Source: Croceibacterium aestuarii (GTDB lineage Bacteria > Pseudomonadota > Alphaproteobacteria > Sphingomonadales > Sphingomonadaceae). Taken from it: a DNA stretch of 64,000 nt. The notes below the pieces were generated by a model that was not told where the DNA came from, ran no database searches, and saw only the letters and a program-made list of their open reading frames with translations. Below are positions 1-9,225 of the stretch, one piece after another. Numbering within the stretch: the stretch's first letter is position 1; every line of letters begins with the position of its first letter. The position numbers and the translations under genes were made by a program. The stretch covers positions 434,001-498,000 of the forward strand of contig NZ_CP131039.1 of assembly GCF_030657335.1 (NCBI RefSeq), read 5' to 3'.

Positions 1-1966
1 CGGCATCGAGGATGTGCACCGCGTCGCGGATGTTCTCGAGCCATTTGCCCGACGGGTTGCCGAAGGTCGAGTAGCTGAGGAAGGCGACGCGCGGTTCGTG
101 GCCGAGCCGCCGGGCGACGCGAGCGGTCTCGCGGGCGATATGCGCCAGCTCCTCGGCGCTGGGCCGTTCGTTGATCGTCGTGTCGGCGAGAAACACGGTG
201 TAGTTCTTGCCGATCATCATGTGGATGCCGAACGGCACCTCGCCCGGCTTGGGATCGAGCACCTGGCTGATCTCGCGCATGGTCTGGGCGAAGGTCCGGG
301 TAATGCCGGAAATCATCGCGTCGCCGTGACCCAGCGCAACCAGCAGGCTGGCGAAGATGTTGCGTTCCTGGTTGACGAGCCGGCGCACGTCGCGCTCGGT
401 ATATCCGCGCCGCTGCAGACGCTTATAGAGATAATCGACCATCGCCGGCACATATGGGCAGTCGGCCGAATTCTGGATCTCGAACGCGTCGGTGTCCGGC
501 ACGCCCAGTTCGGTCAGCTTCTCCTTCACCGCATGGGTCCTCCCGACCAGCACCGGGGTGCCGTAGCCGAAATCGCGGAACTGGATCGCCGCACGCAGCA
601 CGACGTCCTCTTCGGCCTCGGCGAAGACGATGCGCTTGGGGTCGCGCTTGGCATCCTCATAGACGCCCGTCAGCACCGAGGTGGTCGGGTTCAGCCGCGC
701 CCGCAGGCTCATGCGATAGGCATCGAAATCCGCGATCGGCTTTTGCGCCACGCCCGAATCCATCGCCGCCTTGGCGACTGCCGAGGAGACGGTTTCCATC
801 AGGCGCGGATCGAACGGGGCCGGGATGATGTATTCGGTGCCGAAATGGTGATCGACGCCATAGGCGGCGGCGACCTCGTCGGGCACGCGCTCGCGCGCCA
901 GCCCGGCAATCGCCTCGGCCGCGGCGATCTTCATCTCTTCGTTGATCGCCGTCGCCCGCACGTCGAGCGCGCCGCGAAAGATGAACGGGAAGCCGAGCAC
1001 GTTGTTGACCTGGTTGGGGTAGTCCGACCGGCCGGTGGCGATGATTGCGTCGGGCCGGACCGCCTTGGCATCTTCCGGGCGAATTTCCGGATCGGGATTG
1101 GCCATCGCGAAGATGATCGGCTTGTCGGCCATGGCCGCCACCCATTCGGGCTTGAGCGCTCCCGCGGCCGAAAGGCCGAGAAAGACGTCGGCGCCCTTGA
1201 GCGCCTCTTCCAGGCTGCGCGCCTCGGTCGGCACGGCGTGCGCGCTCTTCCACTGGTCGACGCCGTCGCGCCCCGGATAGATCGGGCCCTTGCGATCGCA
1301 GACGATGACGTTTTCGTGCGGCACGCCCATCGCCTTGATCAGCGCGGTGCAGGCCAGCGCCGAAGCCCCCGCGCCGTTCACCACCATGCGCACGTCCTTC
1401 ATTGCGCGGCCGGTCAGATGGACCGCGTTGATCAGGCCGGCGGCAGCGATGATAGCCGTGCCGTGCTGGTCGTCGTGCATGACCGGGATGTTCATCCGCT
1501 CGCGCAGCGCCTGCTCGATCACGAAGCATTCGGGGGCGGCGATGTCTTCGAGGTTGATGCCGCCGAAGCTCGGCTCCATCAGCGCCACCGCTTCGATGAA
1601 TTTGTCGGGATCTTCGGTGTCGAGCTCGATGTCGATCGAATCGACGTCGGCGAAGCGCTTGAACAGCACCGCCTTGCCTTCCATCACCGGCTTGGCGGCG
1701 AGCGCGCCGAGATTGCCCATGCCGAGGATTGCGGTGCCGTTGGTGATTACCGCCACGAGATTGCCGCGCGCGGTGTATTCGTTGGCGCAGGCGGGATCGT
1801 CGGCAATCGCCTGGACCGGCACCGCCACGCCCGGAGAATAGGCCAGGCTCAAGTCGCGCTGGGTGGCGACGGGCTTCGACGGAACGATCTCGATCTTACC
1901 CGGGCGGATGGCGCTGTGATAGAACAGCGCTTCGCGGTCGGTGAAACTCTTGGTGTCGTCTGCCAT
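1..1966 (-). CDS. maeB: NADP-dependent malic enzyme with phosphotransacetylase-like C-terminal domain (partial, 3' end missing)
   Basis: Oxidative decarboxylation of malate to pyruvate in the cytosol, supplying NADPH. The protein starts MADDTKSFTDREALFYHS and reads through the malic-enzyme domain, with YSPGVAVP near residue 43 and the malic motif MHDDQHGTAII near residue 165. It continues into a phosphate acetyl/butaryltransferase-like domain (VAFLSYSTFGNPSG close to the window edge). About 655 codons are present; MaeB hybrids are usually about 750-770 residues, so roughly the last 100 lie outside. The start at 1966 follows an AGGAGAG ribosome site. An overlapping ATG four bases upstream is in another frame. 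It is divergent from mutS across about 110 bp. The C-terminal domain in this family is normally regulatory rather than catalytic (established knowledge). Confidence 0.95.
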   Translation of the reverse strand, partial: MADDTKSFTDREALFYHSAIRPGKIEIVPSKPVATQRDLSLAYSPGVAVPVQAIADDPACANEYTARGNLVAVITNGTAILGMGNLGALAAKPVMEGKAVLFKRFADVDSIDIELDTEDPDKFIEAVALMEPSFGGINLEDIAAPECFVIEQALRERMNIPVMHDDQHGTAIIAAAGLINAVHLTGRAMKDVRMVVNGAGASALACTALIKAMGVPHENVIVCDRKGPIYPGRDGVDQWKSAHAVPTEARSLEEALKGADVFLGLSAAGALKPEWVAAMADKPIIFAMANPDPEIRPEDAKAVRPDAIIATGRSDYPNQVNNVLGFPFIFRGALDVRATAINEEMKIAAAEAIAGLARERVPDEVAAAYGVDHHFGTEYIIPAPFDPRLMETVSSAVAKAAMDSGVAQKPIADFDAYRMSLRARLNPTTSVLTGVYEDAKRDPKRIVFAEAEEDVVLRAAIQFRDFGYGTPVLVGRTHAVKEKLTELGVPDTDAFEIQNSADCPYVPAMVDYLYKRLQRRGYTERDVRRLVNQERNIFASLLVALGHGDAMISGITRTFAQTMREISQVLDPKPGEVPFGIHMMIGKNYTVFLADTTINERPSAEELAHIARETARVARRLGHEPRVAFLSYSTFGNPSGKWLENIRDAVHILDA

Positions 1967-2075
1967 CCATCTCTCCTGATCGGGACCGTCCCTAACCGCC
2001 CTTGCCGCGAAGCGGTAGGGGAAAGCAGCGCGCCGGCGCTTCCCGAATCGCCGGGGCCCCCGCTACGCCACGAAG

Positions 2076-4679
2076 ATGGCCGATTCCGCCCCGACCCCGA
2101 TGATGGCGCAGTATCTCGCGCTCAAGCGCGAGGCCGGGGACTGCCTGCTGTTCTACCGCATGGGGGATTTCTTCGAGCTCTTTTTCGAGGACGCACGGAT
2201 AGCCGCCGGGGTGCTCGACATCGCCCTGACCAGCCGCGGCGAGCACGGCGGCGCGCCAATCCCGATGTGCGGTGTCCCGGTGCATTCGGCGGAAGGCTAT
2301 CTCGCCCGGCTGATCAAGGCCGGTTGCCGCGTGGCCATCGCCGAACAGACCGAATCGCCCGAAGAGGCGAAGAAGCGCCGCGGCTCCAAGGCGCTTGTCG
2401 CGCGCGATATCGTTCGCTTCGTCACCGCCGGGACGCTGACCGAGGAAGCTCTGCTCGAACCGCGCCGGGCCAACGTGCTCGCCGCCGTCTGCGAAGTGCG
2501 CGGAGCCTGCGGCATCGCCGCCTGCGATATCTCGACCGGCCGGATGGAGCTGGAGGAGTGCGAGCCCGGCCAGCTCGCGGCGACACTGGCGCGCCTCGGG
2601 GCGAGCGAAGTCGTCTGCCCGGAAGAATGGGACGGCGCGCCGCCCGGCGCCAGTGGGCGGCCCCGTCACGACTTCGCCAGCGAAGAAGGCGAGGCGCGGC
2701 TCGAGTCGATCCACGGCGTCGCGACGCTGGACGGCTTCGGCAGCTTCTCGCGGCCGATGCTCGCGGCGGCAGGCGGACTCGTCGCCTATCTCGACCATGC
2801 GGGTCGCGGCACGCTGCCGCTGCTCCTGCCCCCCATCGCGCGCGCAAGCGGCAGCACGCTGGCGATGGACGAAGCAACCCGCAGCAGCCTGGAAATCCTC
2901 GAAAGCCAACAGGGCGGGCGCGCCGGCAGCCTGCTCGCCGCGGTCGATCGCTGCGTGACCGGCGCAGGGGCCCGGCAATTGGCCGAAGATCTCGCCGCGC
3001 CGCTTACCGGACGCCCGGCCATCGAGCGACGACTGGCGCTGGTGCAATGGTTTCACGCCGATTCGCTGCTGCGCGCCGACTTACGCGGGGCGCTGCGTTC
3101 GCTGCCCGACATCGGCCGCGCACTCGGCCGCCTGGTCGCCGGGCGCGGCAGCCCGCGCGACCTCGGCCAGCTACGCGACGGGCTCGGTGAAGCCCGCCGC
3201 ATCCGCGACGCGCTGCAGGCGAAGAGAGAGCGCCCCGAGCTACTCGAAGAACTCCTGCCTAGCCTCGCCGGGCACGGTGCGCTGACCGATCTGCTGGCGC
3301 GGGCACTCGTTCCCGCGCCGCCGACCGAACGGCAGAAGGGCGGATATATTGCCGAAGGCTACGACCATGCGCTCGACGAACTGCGCGACGTGTCGGGCAA
3401 TGCCCGACGGGCGATCGCCGCGCTCGAGGCGAAATACCGTGACGAGACCGGCATCGCCGCGCTCAAGATCCGCCACAACGGCGTCCTCGGCTATTTCATC
3501 GAGGTGCCGAGCCGGCATGCCGACGCCCTGATGGCCTCGGACAGCGGCTTCACCCACCGCCAGACGATGGCCAGCGCGGTCCGTTTCAATTCGCTCTCCT
3601 TGCACGAGGAGGCGAGCCGGATCGCCGAGGCCGGCGGCCACGCGCTGGCCGCGGAAGAGCGACATTTCGAGGACCTGGTCGCCGAGGTGGTCGCGCGGGC
3701 TCGCGATATCGCCGCGACCGCCGCAGCGCTGGCCCGGATCGACGTGGCCGCCGGTCAGGCCGAGCGGGCGGCCGAAGGCGGCTGGGCCCTGCCCGCGATC
3801 GTGCCGGAGCGCTGCCTCGAGATTGTCGGCGGACGCCATCCGGTGGTCGAGGCCGCATTGGCGAAAGCCGGGGAGCGCTTCGTCGCCAACGACTGCACGC
3901 TATCGCCCGAGGACCGGCTGTGGCTCATCGGCGGTCCCAACATGGGCGGCAAGTCGACGTTCCTGCGCCAGAACGCGCTCATCGTGCTGCTTGCCCAGGC
4001 GGGATGCTATGTCCCCGCCGAGAGCGCGCGCATCGGCCTGGTCGACCGCTTGTTCAGCCGCGTCGGCGCGAGCGACAACCTGGCGCGCGGGCGATCGACC
4101 TTCATGGTCGAGATGGTCGAAACCGCGGCCATCCTCGCCCAGGCGAGCGAGGACAGCTTCGTCATCCTCGACGAGGTCGGGCGCGGCACATCGACCTACG
4201 ACGGGCTCGCGCTGGCCTGGGCGGTGGTCGAGGCGGTGCACGAACGCAACCGCTGCCGCTGCCTGTTCGCCACCCACTATCACGAGCTGTCGCGGCTCGC
4301 CGAGACGTGCGACTCGCTGTCGCTGCACCACGTCCGCGCGCGGGAGTGGAAAGGCGACCTGGTCCTGCTGCACGAACTGGCCGAGGGGCCCGCCGACCGC
4401 TCCTATGGCCTCGCCGTCGCCAAGTTGGCGGGGGTGCCCAAGGAGGTCGTCGCCCGCGCCAAGGCGGTGCTCGACCGGCTCGAGAAAGGCCGTGCCGAGA
4501 CGGGCGGGCTGGCGGCGGGCCTCGGCGACTTGCCGCTCTTCGCCGCGGCCGCGCAGCTCGAGGAAGAGCAGTGCGACGAATTGCGCGAACGGTTGCAGGC
4601 GCTCGACGTGGATGCCCTGACACCGCGCGAGGCGCTCGACCTTCTCTACGAGCTTAAGCGCGAAGCCGACGGAACCTAA
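2076..4679 (+). CDS. mutS: DNA mismatch repair protein MutS
   Basis: Recognises base mismatches and small loops and recruits MutL. The 867-residue length is normal for bacterial MutS. The N-terminal mismatch-binding motif GDFFELFFEDA (Phe-X-Glu) is near residue 30. The C-terminal ATPase has Walker A GGPNMGGKST near residue 619, the ST...FMVEM segment, the Walker B region FVILDEVGRGTST, and the downstream ATHYHEL histidine motif. The C-terminal tail ends in the usual helical dimerisation segment (ALDLLYELKREA). The only neighbour on the same strand is the small DUF202 gene 25 bp downstream. All key residues are intact, so a functional repair protein is expected. Confidence 0.98.
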   Translation: MADSAPTPMMAQYLALKREAGDCLLFYRMGDFFELFFEDARIAAGVLDIALTSRGEHGGAPIPMCGVPVHSAEGYLARLIKAGCRVAIAEQTESPEEAKKRRGSKALVARDIVRFVTAGTLTEEALLEPRRANVLAAVCEVRGACGIAACDISTGRMELEECEPGQLAATLARLGASEVVCPEEWDGAPPGASGRPRHDFASEEGEARLESIHGVATLDGFGSFSRPMLAAAGGLVAYLDHAGRGTLPLLLPPIARASGSTLAMDEATRSSLEILESQQGGRAGSLLAAVDRCVTGAGARQLAEDLAAPLTGRPAIERRLALVQWFHADSLLRADLRGALRSLPDIGRALGRLVAGRGSPRDLGQLRDGLGEARRIRDALQAKRERPELLEELLPSLAGHGALTDLLARALVPAPPTERQKGGYIAEGYDHALDELRDVSGNARRAIAALEAKYRDETGIAALKIRHNGVLGYFIEVPSRHADALMASDSGFTHRQTMASAVRFNSLSLHEEASRIAEAGGHALAAEERHFEDLVAEVVARARDIAATAAALARIDVAAGQAERAAEGGWALPAIVPERCLEIVGGRHPVVEAALAKAGERFVANDCTLSPEDRLWLIGGPNMGGKSTFLRQNALIVLLAQAGCYVPAESARIGLVDRLFSRVGASDNLARGRSTFMVEMVETAAILAQASEDSFVILDEVGRGTSTYDGLALAWAVVEAVHERNRCRCLFATHYHELSRLAETCDSLSLHHVRAREWKGDLVLLHELAEGPADRSYGLAVAKLAGVPKEVVARAKAVLDRLEKGRAETGGLAAGLGDLPLFAAAAQLEEEQCDELRERLQALDVDALTPREALDLLYELKREADGT

Positions 4680-4704
4680 CGCCCGCCGCAGGACTTCTTG
4701 CGGT

Positions 4705-5124
4705 ATGGCGCAGGACGATCCCCCTCCGGGTCCCGACGAGCCCGACAAGAACACCAAGTGGGCGGAATTCCGCACCGACCTGGCGGAAGACCGCAACATC
4801 ATGGCCATGGAGCGGACCTTTGCCGGCTGGATGCGCACGGCCTTCGCCGCGATCGGCATCGGTCTCGCCTTCAAGGCGGTGTTCGGCGAGTTCGACCCGC
4901 CCTGGCTTGCCAAGGCCATCGCCACGGTCTTCATTCTCGCCGGCGGCTGGCTGGCGATTTCCGCCGAGCGACGCACCTGCCGGACGCTCAAGAAGCTCGA
5001 CGCCCACAAGCTCGATGCCGTTTCGCCGCCGAATTTCCGGACGCTCGCCTACGCCGTGGCGCTCGGCGCGGCGATACTCGTGGCCGGCCTTTGGATTCTC
5101 AACGACGGCCAGATCAGCGGCTAG
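4705..5124 (+). CDS. DUF202 (YidH-like) inner-membrane protein
   Basis: A 139-residue protein with a soluble, proline- and acid-rich N-terminus. It has the DUF202 signature (RNIMAMERTFAGWMRTAFAAIGIG, residues ~31-54) followed by three hydrophobic segments (about 42-60, 72-90 and 112-132). DUF202 proteins are small inner-membrane proteins of unknown biochemical role. It sits 25 bp behind mutS, close enough for co-transcription, although a functional link is not evident. Convergent with the small acidic gene that follows. Confidence 0.85.
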   Translation: MAQDDPPPGPDEPDKNTKWAEFRTDLAEDRNIMAMERTFAGWMRTAFAAIGIGLAFKAVFGEFDPPWLAKAIATVFILAGGWLAISAERRTCRTLKKLDAHKLDAVSPPNFRTLAYAVALGAAILVAGLWILNDGQISG

Positions 5125-5130
5125 GAAACC

Positions 5131-5478
5131 CTAGGCGCCGTCGGACGGCAGGTCGGGATCGACCTTGTTGCTGTCGCCGTACTTGCCTTCGTTGTCGTCG
5201 AGATTGGGTTCGCCGCGATAGGCGTCCATGTCGATCTGGCCCGATTGTTCCATGTCGCGCATTTCATCGATGACATCCTGCGCCGGGCTGTCGCCCAGCG
5301 GCGCGTGGACCTTCTCGCTGTCGAGCGGGCTTTCCTCGGCGTCCTTGCCGCGGGCGTCTTCGGCCACCTCCTGCGCCTGGCTGAGGTGATCGTCCTGCTC
5401 GTCGTTGTGCGTCTCCGGGGCGAGATTGGCCTGGCGCTGCTCCTGGCTCTTCACCCGTTCGTTGCTCTTGTCGGTCAT
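5131..5478 (-). CDS. Small acidic hydrophilic protein of unknown function
   Basis: A 115-residue, highly charged, probably disordered protein (MTDKSNERVKSQEQRQ...), rich in Asp, Glu, Gln and Asn, with no membrane segment or cysteine. The reading frame is open to 5589, but the start at 5478 is chosen because AAAGGAG lies 9 bp upstream of it. It converges on the DUF202 gene with a 6-bp gap and lies downstream of the cobalamin adenosyltransferase. Composition resembles small stress-associated hydrophilic proteins, but I recognise no family. Confidence 0.7.
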   Translation of the reverse strand: MTDKSNERVKSQEQRQANLAPETHNDEQDDHLSQAQEVAEDARGKDAEESPLDSEKVHAPLGDSPAQDVIDEMRDMEQSGQIDMDAYRGEPNLDDNEGKYGDSNKVDPDLPSDGA

Positions 5479-5530
5479 GGGGGTAATCTCCTTTGCGCGA
5501 CCAACGAACGCGCCGAGGAGGCGGTTCCGC

Positions 5531-6112
5531 TCAGCGGTTCGCGCCGGGCACCCAGAGCACGTCGCCTGCGCCCGCGGCGTTGACCGCACGGGCGAGTACG
5601 AAGAGGTAATCCGACAGCCGGTTGACGAAGGCCAGCGCGGCCGGGTTGACCGGCTCGGCGCCGGCCAGCGCGGTCATCGCCCGCTCCGCCCGGCGCACCG
5701 AAGCGCGGGCGAGGTGAACCCGCGCCGCCGCTTCGCTGCCGCCCGGTAGGATGAAATTCGTCAGCGGATCGAGCGTCGAATTCATCGCGTCGATACGCTG
5801 TTCCAGCCATTCCGCCTGGCGGGGGACGATCCGCAGCACCATATCCGACGGCGCGAAGTCGTCGCCCCCCATTGCACCGCGCGGAGTTGCGAGGTCGGCA
5901 CCGAGGTCAAACAGGTCGTTCTGTAGCCGGATGCAGTCGGCTTTCGCTTCCTCCTCCAGCGCGAGCACCGCGAAGCCGAGCGCCGAGTTCGCCTCGTCGA
6001 CCGCGCCGATGGCTTCCATCCGGGCGTCGTGCTTGGCGCGGCGCGAGCCGTCGACGAGACCGGTGGTGCCGTCGTCGCCGGTGCGGGTGTAGATCTTGTT
6101 GAGCTTGACCAC
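5531..6112 (-). CDS. pduO: PduO-type cob(I)alamin adenosyltransferase
   Basis: Transfers the adenosyl group of ATP to cob(I)alamin to form coenzyme B12. The 193 residues match the family. The N-terminal ATP-binding motif is KIYTRTGDDGTTGL (residues 5-18). The central helix has DEANSALG, and the C-terminal signature RRAERAMTALA...NRLSDYLFVLARAVN is present. Start ATG at 6112. It lies 20 bp downstream of the HIG1-like gene on the same strand and may share its transcript. No cobalamin riboswitch was seen upstream and no other B12 gene is in the window. Confidence 0.95.
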   Translation of the reverse strand: MVKLNKIYTRTGDDGTTGLVDGSRRAKHDARMEAIGAVDEANSALGFAVLALEEEAKADCIRLQNDLFDLGADLATPRGAMGGDDFAPSDMVLRIVPRQAEWLEQRIDAMNSTLDPLTNFILPGGSEAAARVHLARASVRRAERAMTALAGAEPVNPAALAFVNRLSDYLFVLARAVNAAGAGDVLWVPGANR

Positions 6113-6131
6113 GGCGGCGGGCGGCGCGGCC

Positions 6132-6359
6132 CTAGCGGGTCAGCGACAGCAGCAGGAAGACGATCAGGATTGCGCCCGCCTGGTACATGATGCGGTTCAT
6201 CATCATGCGGTTCTGCTTCAGTTGCAGTTCCTTCTGGCGCCCGCCGCCGGCCTCGATGTCGGCCTTGTTGGCCTGAAGGAAGGCGATGATGCCGCGCACC
6301 AGCGAGACGATCACGCCGAGCATAAGGAGCACGAGGACGATGATGAGGAAAGTCTGCAT
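6132..6359 (-). CDS. Twin-transmembrane HIG1-like small membrane protein
   Basis: A 75-residue protein with two hydrophobic helices (residues 3-28 and 56-74). They flank a polar loop carrying QLKQNRMMMNRIMYQ. That layout matches the bacterial twin-transmembrane/HIG1-domain proteins common in sphingomonads, whose mitochondrial relatives associate with respiratory complexes. The link to respiration is family knowledge, not shown here. It lies 13 bp downstream of gluQRS on the same strand. Confidence 0.75.
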   Translation of the reverse strand: MQTFLIIVLVLLMLGVIVSLVRGIIAFLQANKADIEAGGGRQKELQLKQNRMMMNRIMYQAGAILIVFLLLSLTR

Positions 6360-6372
6360 GGTGCCTATCTAG

Positions 6373-7203
6373 TCACTCGCCGAAGGTAATGCCAGCGGGC
6401 AGGCGCCCGGCGCGCAGCGCCACGGCCAGCGCATGCCCGTCGTCCCCGGCCAGCCGGCGGTCGGCCAGCGAAGGAGAGCCCCGGCGCTTGGCCAGTTTCT
6501 GCCCGTCCGCATCGAGCAACAGAGGGTGGTGGTGCCAGACGAGCACCGGCAGGGCGAGCAGTTCCTGCAACAGGCGGTGAAGGTGGCTGGCGGGGAACAG
6601 GTCCGTCCCGCGCGTGACCAGCGTGACTCCGTCGGCCGCATCGTCGACAGTGACCGCGAGATGGTAGCTCGCCGGGGTCTCGGCATCCTTGCGCACCAGC
6701 ACGGGATCGCCGCCGAGCTCGGGCCGCGCGGCCTGCTCGCCCGCGCGTTCGTCGCTCCAGGTCAGCGGACCGGTCCGGCGCAGCGCCTCGGCGACGTCGA
6801 GCCGCCATGCCGCGCCCGCCGGGTTGACACCTCGCCCCCGGCACGTGCCGGGGTAGACAGGCCCGTCGGGTCCGACCGTCGTCGCCGCAGCGGCGATCTC
6901 GCCGCGGGTACAGCGGCAGGAGTAGAGCAGCCCCTCAGCCTTCAACCGCTCCGCCGACTGCGCATAGGCCGCGATCCGCGTCGACTGCGCCGGGACCTCC
7001 TCCCATTCCAGCCCGAGCCAGGCGAGGTCGGCGCGGAATTCGTCCGCCATTTCCGGACGCGAGCGGGCGCCGTCGATGTCCTCGATCCGCAGCAGGAAGC
7101 GTCCCCCGCGTTCCTTTGCCAGGTCGTGCGCCACAATCGCCGAATAGGCATGCCCGAGATGCAGCGGGCCGTTGGGGCTGGGGGCGAAGCGGGTGACGGT
7201 CAT
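6373..7203 (-). CDS. gluQRS: Glutamyl-Q tRNA(Asp) synthetase
   Basis: Glutamylates queuosine in the anticodon of tRNA(Asp). It is a 276-residue stand-alone catalytic domain of glutamyl-tRNA synthetase without an anticodon-binding domain. The N-terminus is MTVTRFAPSPNGPLHLGHA with the HIGH-type motif HLGH. RIEDID follows, then a zinc-type CRC cluster (CRCTRGEI...YPGTC) near residues 100-125 and a KMSKS-like QKLAKRRG near residue 240. The reading frame is open far upstream to 7902, but homology begins at 7203. Queuosine synthesis gene queC lies elsewhere in the window (22.5 kb), consistent with a Q-modified tRNA pool. Confidence 0.95.
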   Translation of the reverse strand: MTVTRFAPSPNGPLHLGHAYSAIVAHDLAKERGGRFLLRIEDIDGARSRPEMADEFRADLAWLGLEWEEVPAQSTRIAAYAQSAERLKAEGLLYSCRCTRGEIAAAATTVGPDGPVYPGTCRGRGVNPAGAAWRLDVAEALRRTGPLTWSDERAGEQAARPELGGDPVLVRKDAETPASYHLAVTVDDAADGVTLVTRGTDLFPASHLHRLLQELLALPVLVWHHHPLLLDADGQKLAKRRGSPSLADRRLAGDDGHALAVALRAGRLPAGITFGE

Positions 7204-7341
7204 TGCTGCGATGTCTGTTGCCTTGAGGACCACGTTTGGGCCGGCGACTGGTGGATGATCCTGTGGATTTGCTGTTTGTAACGGGCTTGACGCTTTTCGG
7301 CGCAAATGCTCCCTAAGCGAAATCAGGGAGGAACGCGAAAG

Positions 7342-7950
7342 GTGTTCAAGGCCGAACTGATCGAACGCGCCGCGACCTTCCGCAGCGCCATGGAAGACCC
7401 GACGAGGCGGCTCGAAAGCTGCCCCTCGCTGGTGCTCAACGCCGACTACACGCCGCTGTCGTACTATCCGCTGAGCCTGTGGCCCTGGCAGACCGCGATC
7501 AAGGCCGTGTTCCTCGAACGGGTCGACATCGTCGCCAGCTACGATCGCTGCGTCCATTCGGTCAGCCTCGACATGCAGATCCCCAGCGTGATCGCGCTCA
7601 GGCAATACGTTCGCCCAAGCGAGTTTCCCGCCTTTACCCGCTTCAACCTGTTCCTGCGTGACCGCTTCTCCTGCCAGTACTGCGGCAGCGAGCAGCACCT
7701 GACCTTCGACCACGTCGTGCCCCGCCGGCTGGGCGGCAAGACAACGTGGGAGAACATCCTCACCGCCTGCGCCCCATGCAACATGAAGAAGGGCGGCCGC
7801 ACGCCCAAGCAGGCGCACATGCACCCGCTGGTCGAACCGATCCGCCCGACCCACTGGCAGCTGCAGCAGCACGGCAAGCGGTTTCCGCCGGGCTACCTGC
7901 ATGAGACGTGGCGGGATTGGCTCTACTGGGACATCGAGCTGGAGGCCTGA
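7342..7950 (+). CDS. HNH endonuclease family protein
   Basis: About 202 residues. The N-terminal part (LVLNADYTPLSYYPLS) is typical of a conserved alphaproteobacterial HNH family. The C-terminal nuclease domain has CQYCG, DHVVPRRLGGKTTWENI and CAPCN, giving both zinc CXXC pairs and the DH...N catalytic residues. I prefer the GTG start at 7342 because GGGAGGA lies 9 bp upstream. An ATG at 7306 extends the frame by 12 codons but has no ribosome site. It is divergent from gluQRS. The conserved, chromosomal family suggests housekeeping DNA repair or processing rather than restriction; that is inference. Confidence 0.85.
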   Translation: MFKAELIERAATFRSAMEDPTRRLESCPSLVLNADYTPLSYYPLSLWPWQTAIKAVFLERVDIVASYDRCVHSVSLDMQIPSVIALRQYVRPSEFPAFTRFNLFLRDRFSCQYCGSEQHLTFDHVVPRRLGGKTTWENILTACAPCNMKKGGRTPKQAHMHPLVEPIRPTHWQLQQHGKRFPPGYLHETWRDWLYWDIELEA

Positions 7951-7997
7951 GGCAAGGCGTCATCCCAGCGAAAGCCGGGACCGCCCTCGATCCGGTG

Positions 7998-9224
7998 CTA
8001 CGTCACCGCCGCCCGCTGCTTGAACTCCTCGCGCTTCCACTCCCCGCTCGCCAGTACCTCGCCGAGCGCCTCGGCAGCGTGCCAGCAGTCTTCGAAGCGC
8101 AAGTAGGCCGGGGCGAGGCCGAAGCGCAGGATGTCGGGGTCGCGGAAATCGCCGATCACGCCGCGGGCGATCAGGGCCTGGCTGAGCGCGTAGGCTTCCG
8201 GGTGGCCGAACGAGAGCTGGCTGCCGCGCCGGGCCGGGTCGGCGGGGCTGACGCACGGCAAGTCGGGGGCGAAATCGGCCATGGCCGCGCGGAGAAATTC
8301 GGACAGCGCGCGTGACTTGGCCACCAGCCGCTCGATACCGATCTCGGCGATGATCCGCACCCCCTCTTCGAGCGTGACCATGCCGAGGATCGGTGGGGTG
8401 CCGGTCAACAAGCGGCCGATCCCGGCGGCGGGGGCGTAGTCGTCGGTGAAGGCGAAGGGCGCTGCGTGGCCCATCCAGCCGGTCAGCGGCTGTTGCAGGG
8501 CGGCGTGGTGGCGTGTCGCGACGAAAGCGAAAGACGGGGCGCCGGGGCCGCCGTTGAAGTACTTGTAGCCGCAGCCGACCGCGAGGTCCGCGCCGCAGCC
8601 GTTCAAGTTCACCGGCACAGCGCCGGCGCTGTGCGAGAGGTCCCACAGCACCAGCGCCCCCACGTCGTGCGCCGCCTCCGTCAGCCGCACCATGTCGTGC
8701 ATCGCGCCCGTCTTGTAGTGGACTTGAGTCAGGAGCAGCAGCGCGACGTCCTCGTCGAGCGCGGCTTCTAGTTCGCCGCGCTCGGCCAGCCGCCGTTCGG
8801 CGAGGCCCTGCGCTTCCAATCCGGCGATCATGTAGAGGTCGGTCGGGAAGTTGCCCGGCTCGCTCAGCACCACCTTCCTGCCGGGCCTCAGGGCCAGGGC
8901 CGCCGAAATAAGCTTGAACAGGTTTACGGATGTAGAATCGCAGGCGATTACCTCGTCCGGCCCTGCGCCGATAAGCGGGGCGATCATGGCGCCGATCTTT
9001 TTCGGCAGATCGATCCAGTTCGCGCTGTTCCAGCTGCGGACCAGCCCCTCGCCCCATTCCTTGCGGATCACCTCGCCCATACGGCTGGCGGTGCCGAGCG
9101 GCAGCGCGCCGAGCGAATTTCCGTCGAGGTAGACCACCCCCGGCGGCAGCGCGAACAGGCCGCGGTAGCCGGCGAGCGGATCGGCCGCGTCGAGCGCGCG
9201 GGCCTCCTGCAGCGACGGCATCAA
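7998..9224 (-). CDS. kynU: Kynureninase
   Basis: PLP enzyme cleaving L-kynurenine to anthranilate and alanine. The 408 residues are full length. Seen are YLDGNSLG near residue 32, the phosphate-binding DSTSVN near 95, the aspartate region LWDLSHSAG near 190, and the PLP-lysine motif CGYKYFNGGPG near 216 (Lys in YKYF). It follows kynA on the same strand, separated by 124 bp holding two mirror-image hairpins (9227-9248 and 9305-9328). With kynA it forms the tryptophan-to-anthranilate route. The intervening formamidase (kynB) is not in the window. Confidence 0.97.
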   Translation of the reverse strand: MMPSLQEARALDAADPLAGYRGLFALPPGVVYLDGNSLGALPLGTASRMGEVIRKEWGEGLVRSWNSANWIDLPKKIGAMIAPLIGAGPDEVIACDSTSVNLFKLISAALALRPGRKVVLSEPGNFPTDLYMIAGLEAQGLAERRLAERGELEAALDEDVALLLLTQVHYKTGAMHDMVRLTEAAHDVGALVLWDLSHSAGAVPVNLNGCGADLAVGCGYKYFNGGPGAPSFAFVATRHHAALQQPLTGWMGHAAPFAFTDDYAPAAGIGRLLTGTPPILGMVTLEEGVRIIAEIGIERLVAKSRALSEFLRAAMADFAPDLPCVSPADPARRGSQLSFGHPEAYALSQALIARGVIGDFRDPDILRFGLAPAYLRFEDCWHAAEALGEVLASGEWKREEFKQRAAVT

Positions 9225-9225
9225 G

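Noticed and set aside
14..3190. A 1058-codon open frame on the plus strand across the malic enzyme and mutS starts
   Set aside because: It is antisense to the clear malic enzyme frame, then out of frame within mutS. Arginine- and histidine-rich translation is typical of high-GC shadow frames.
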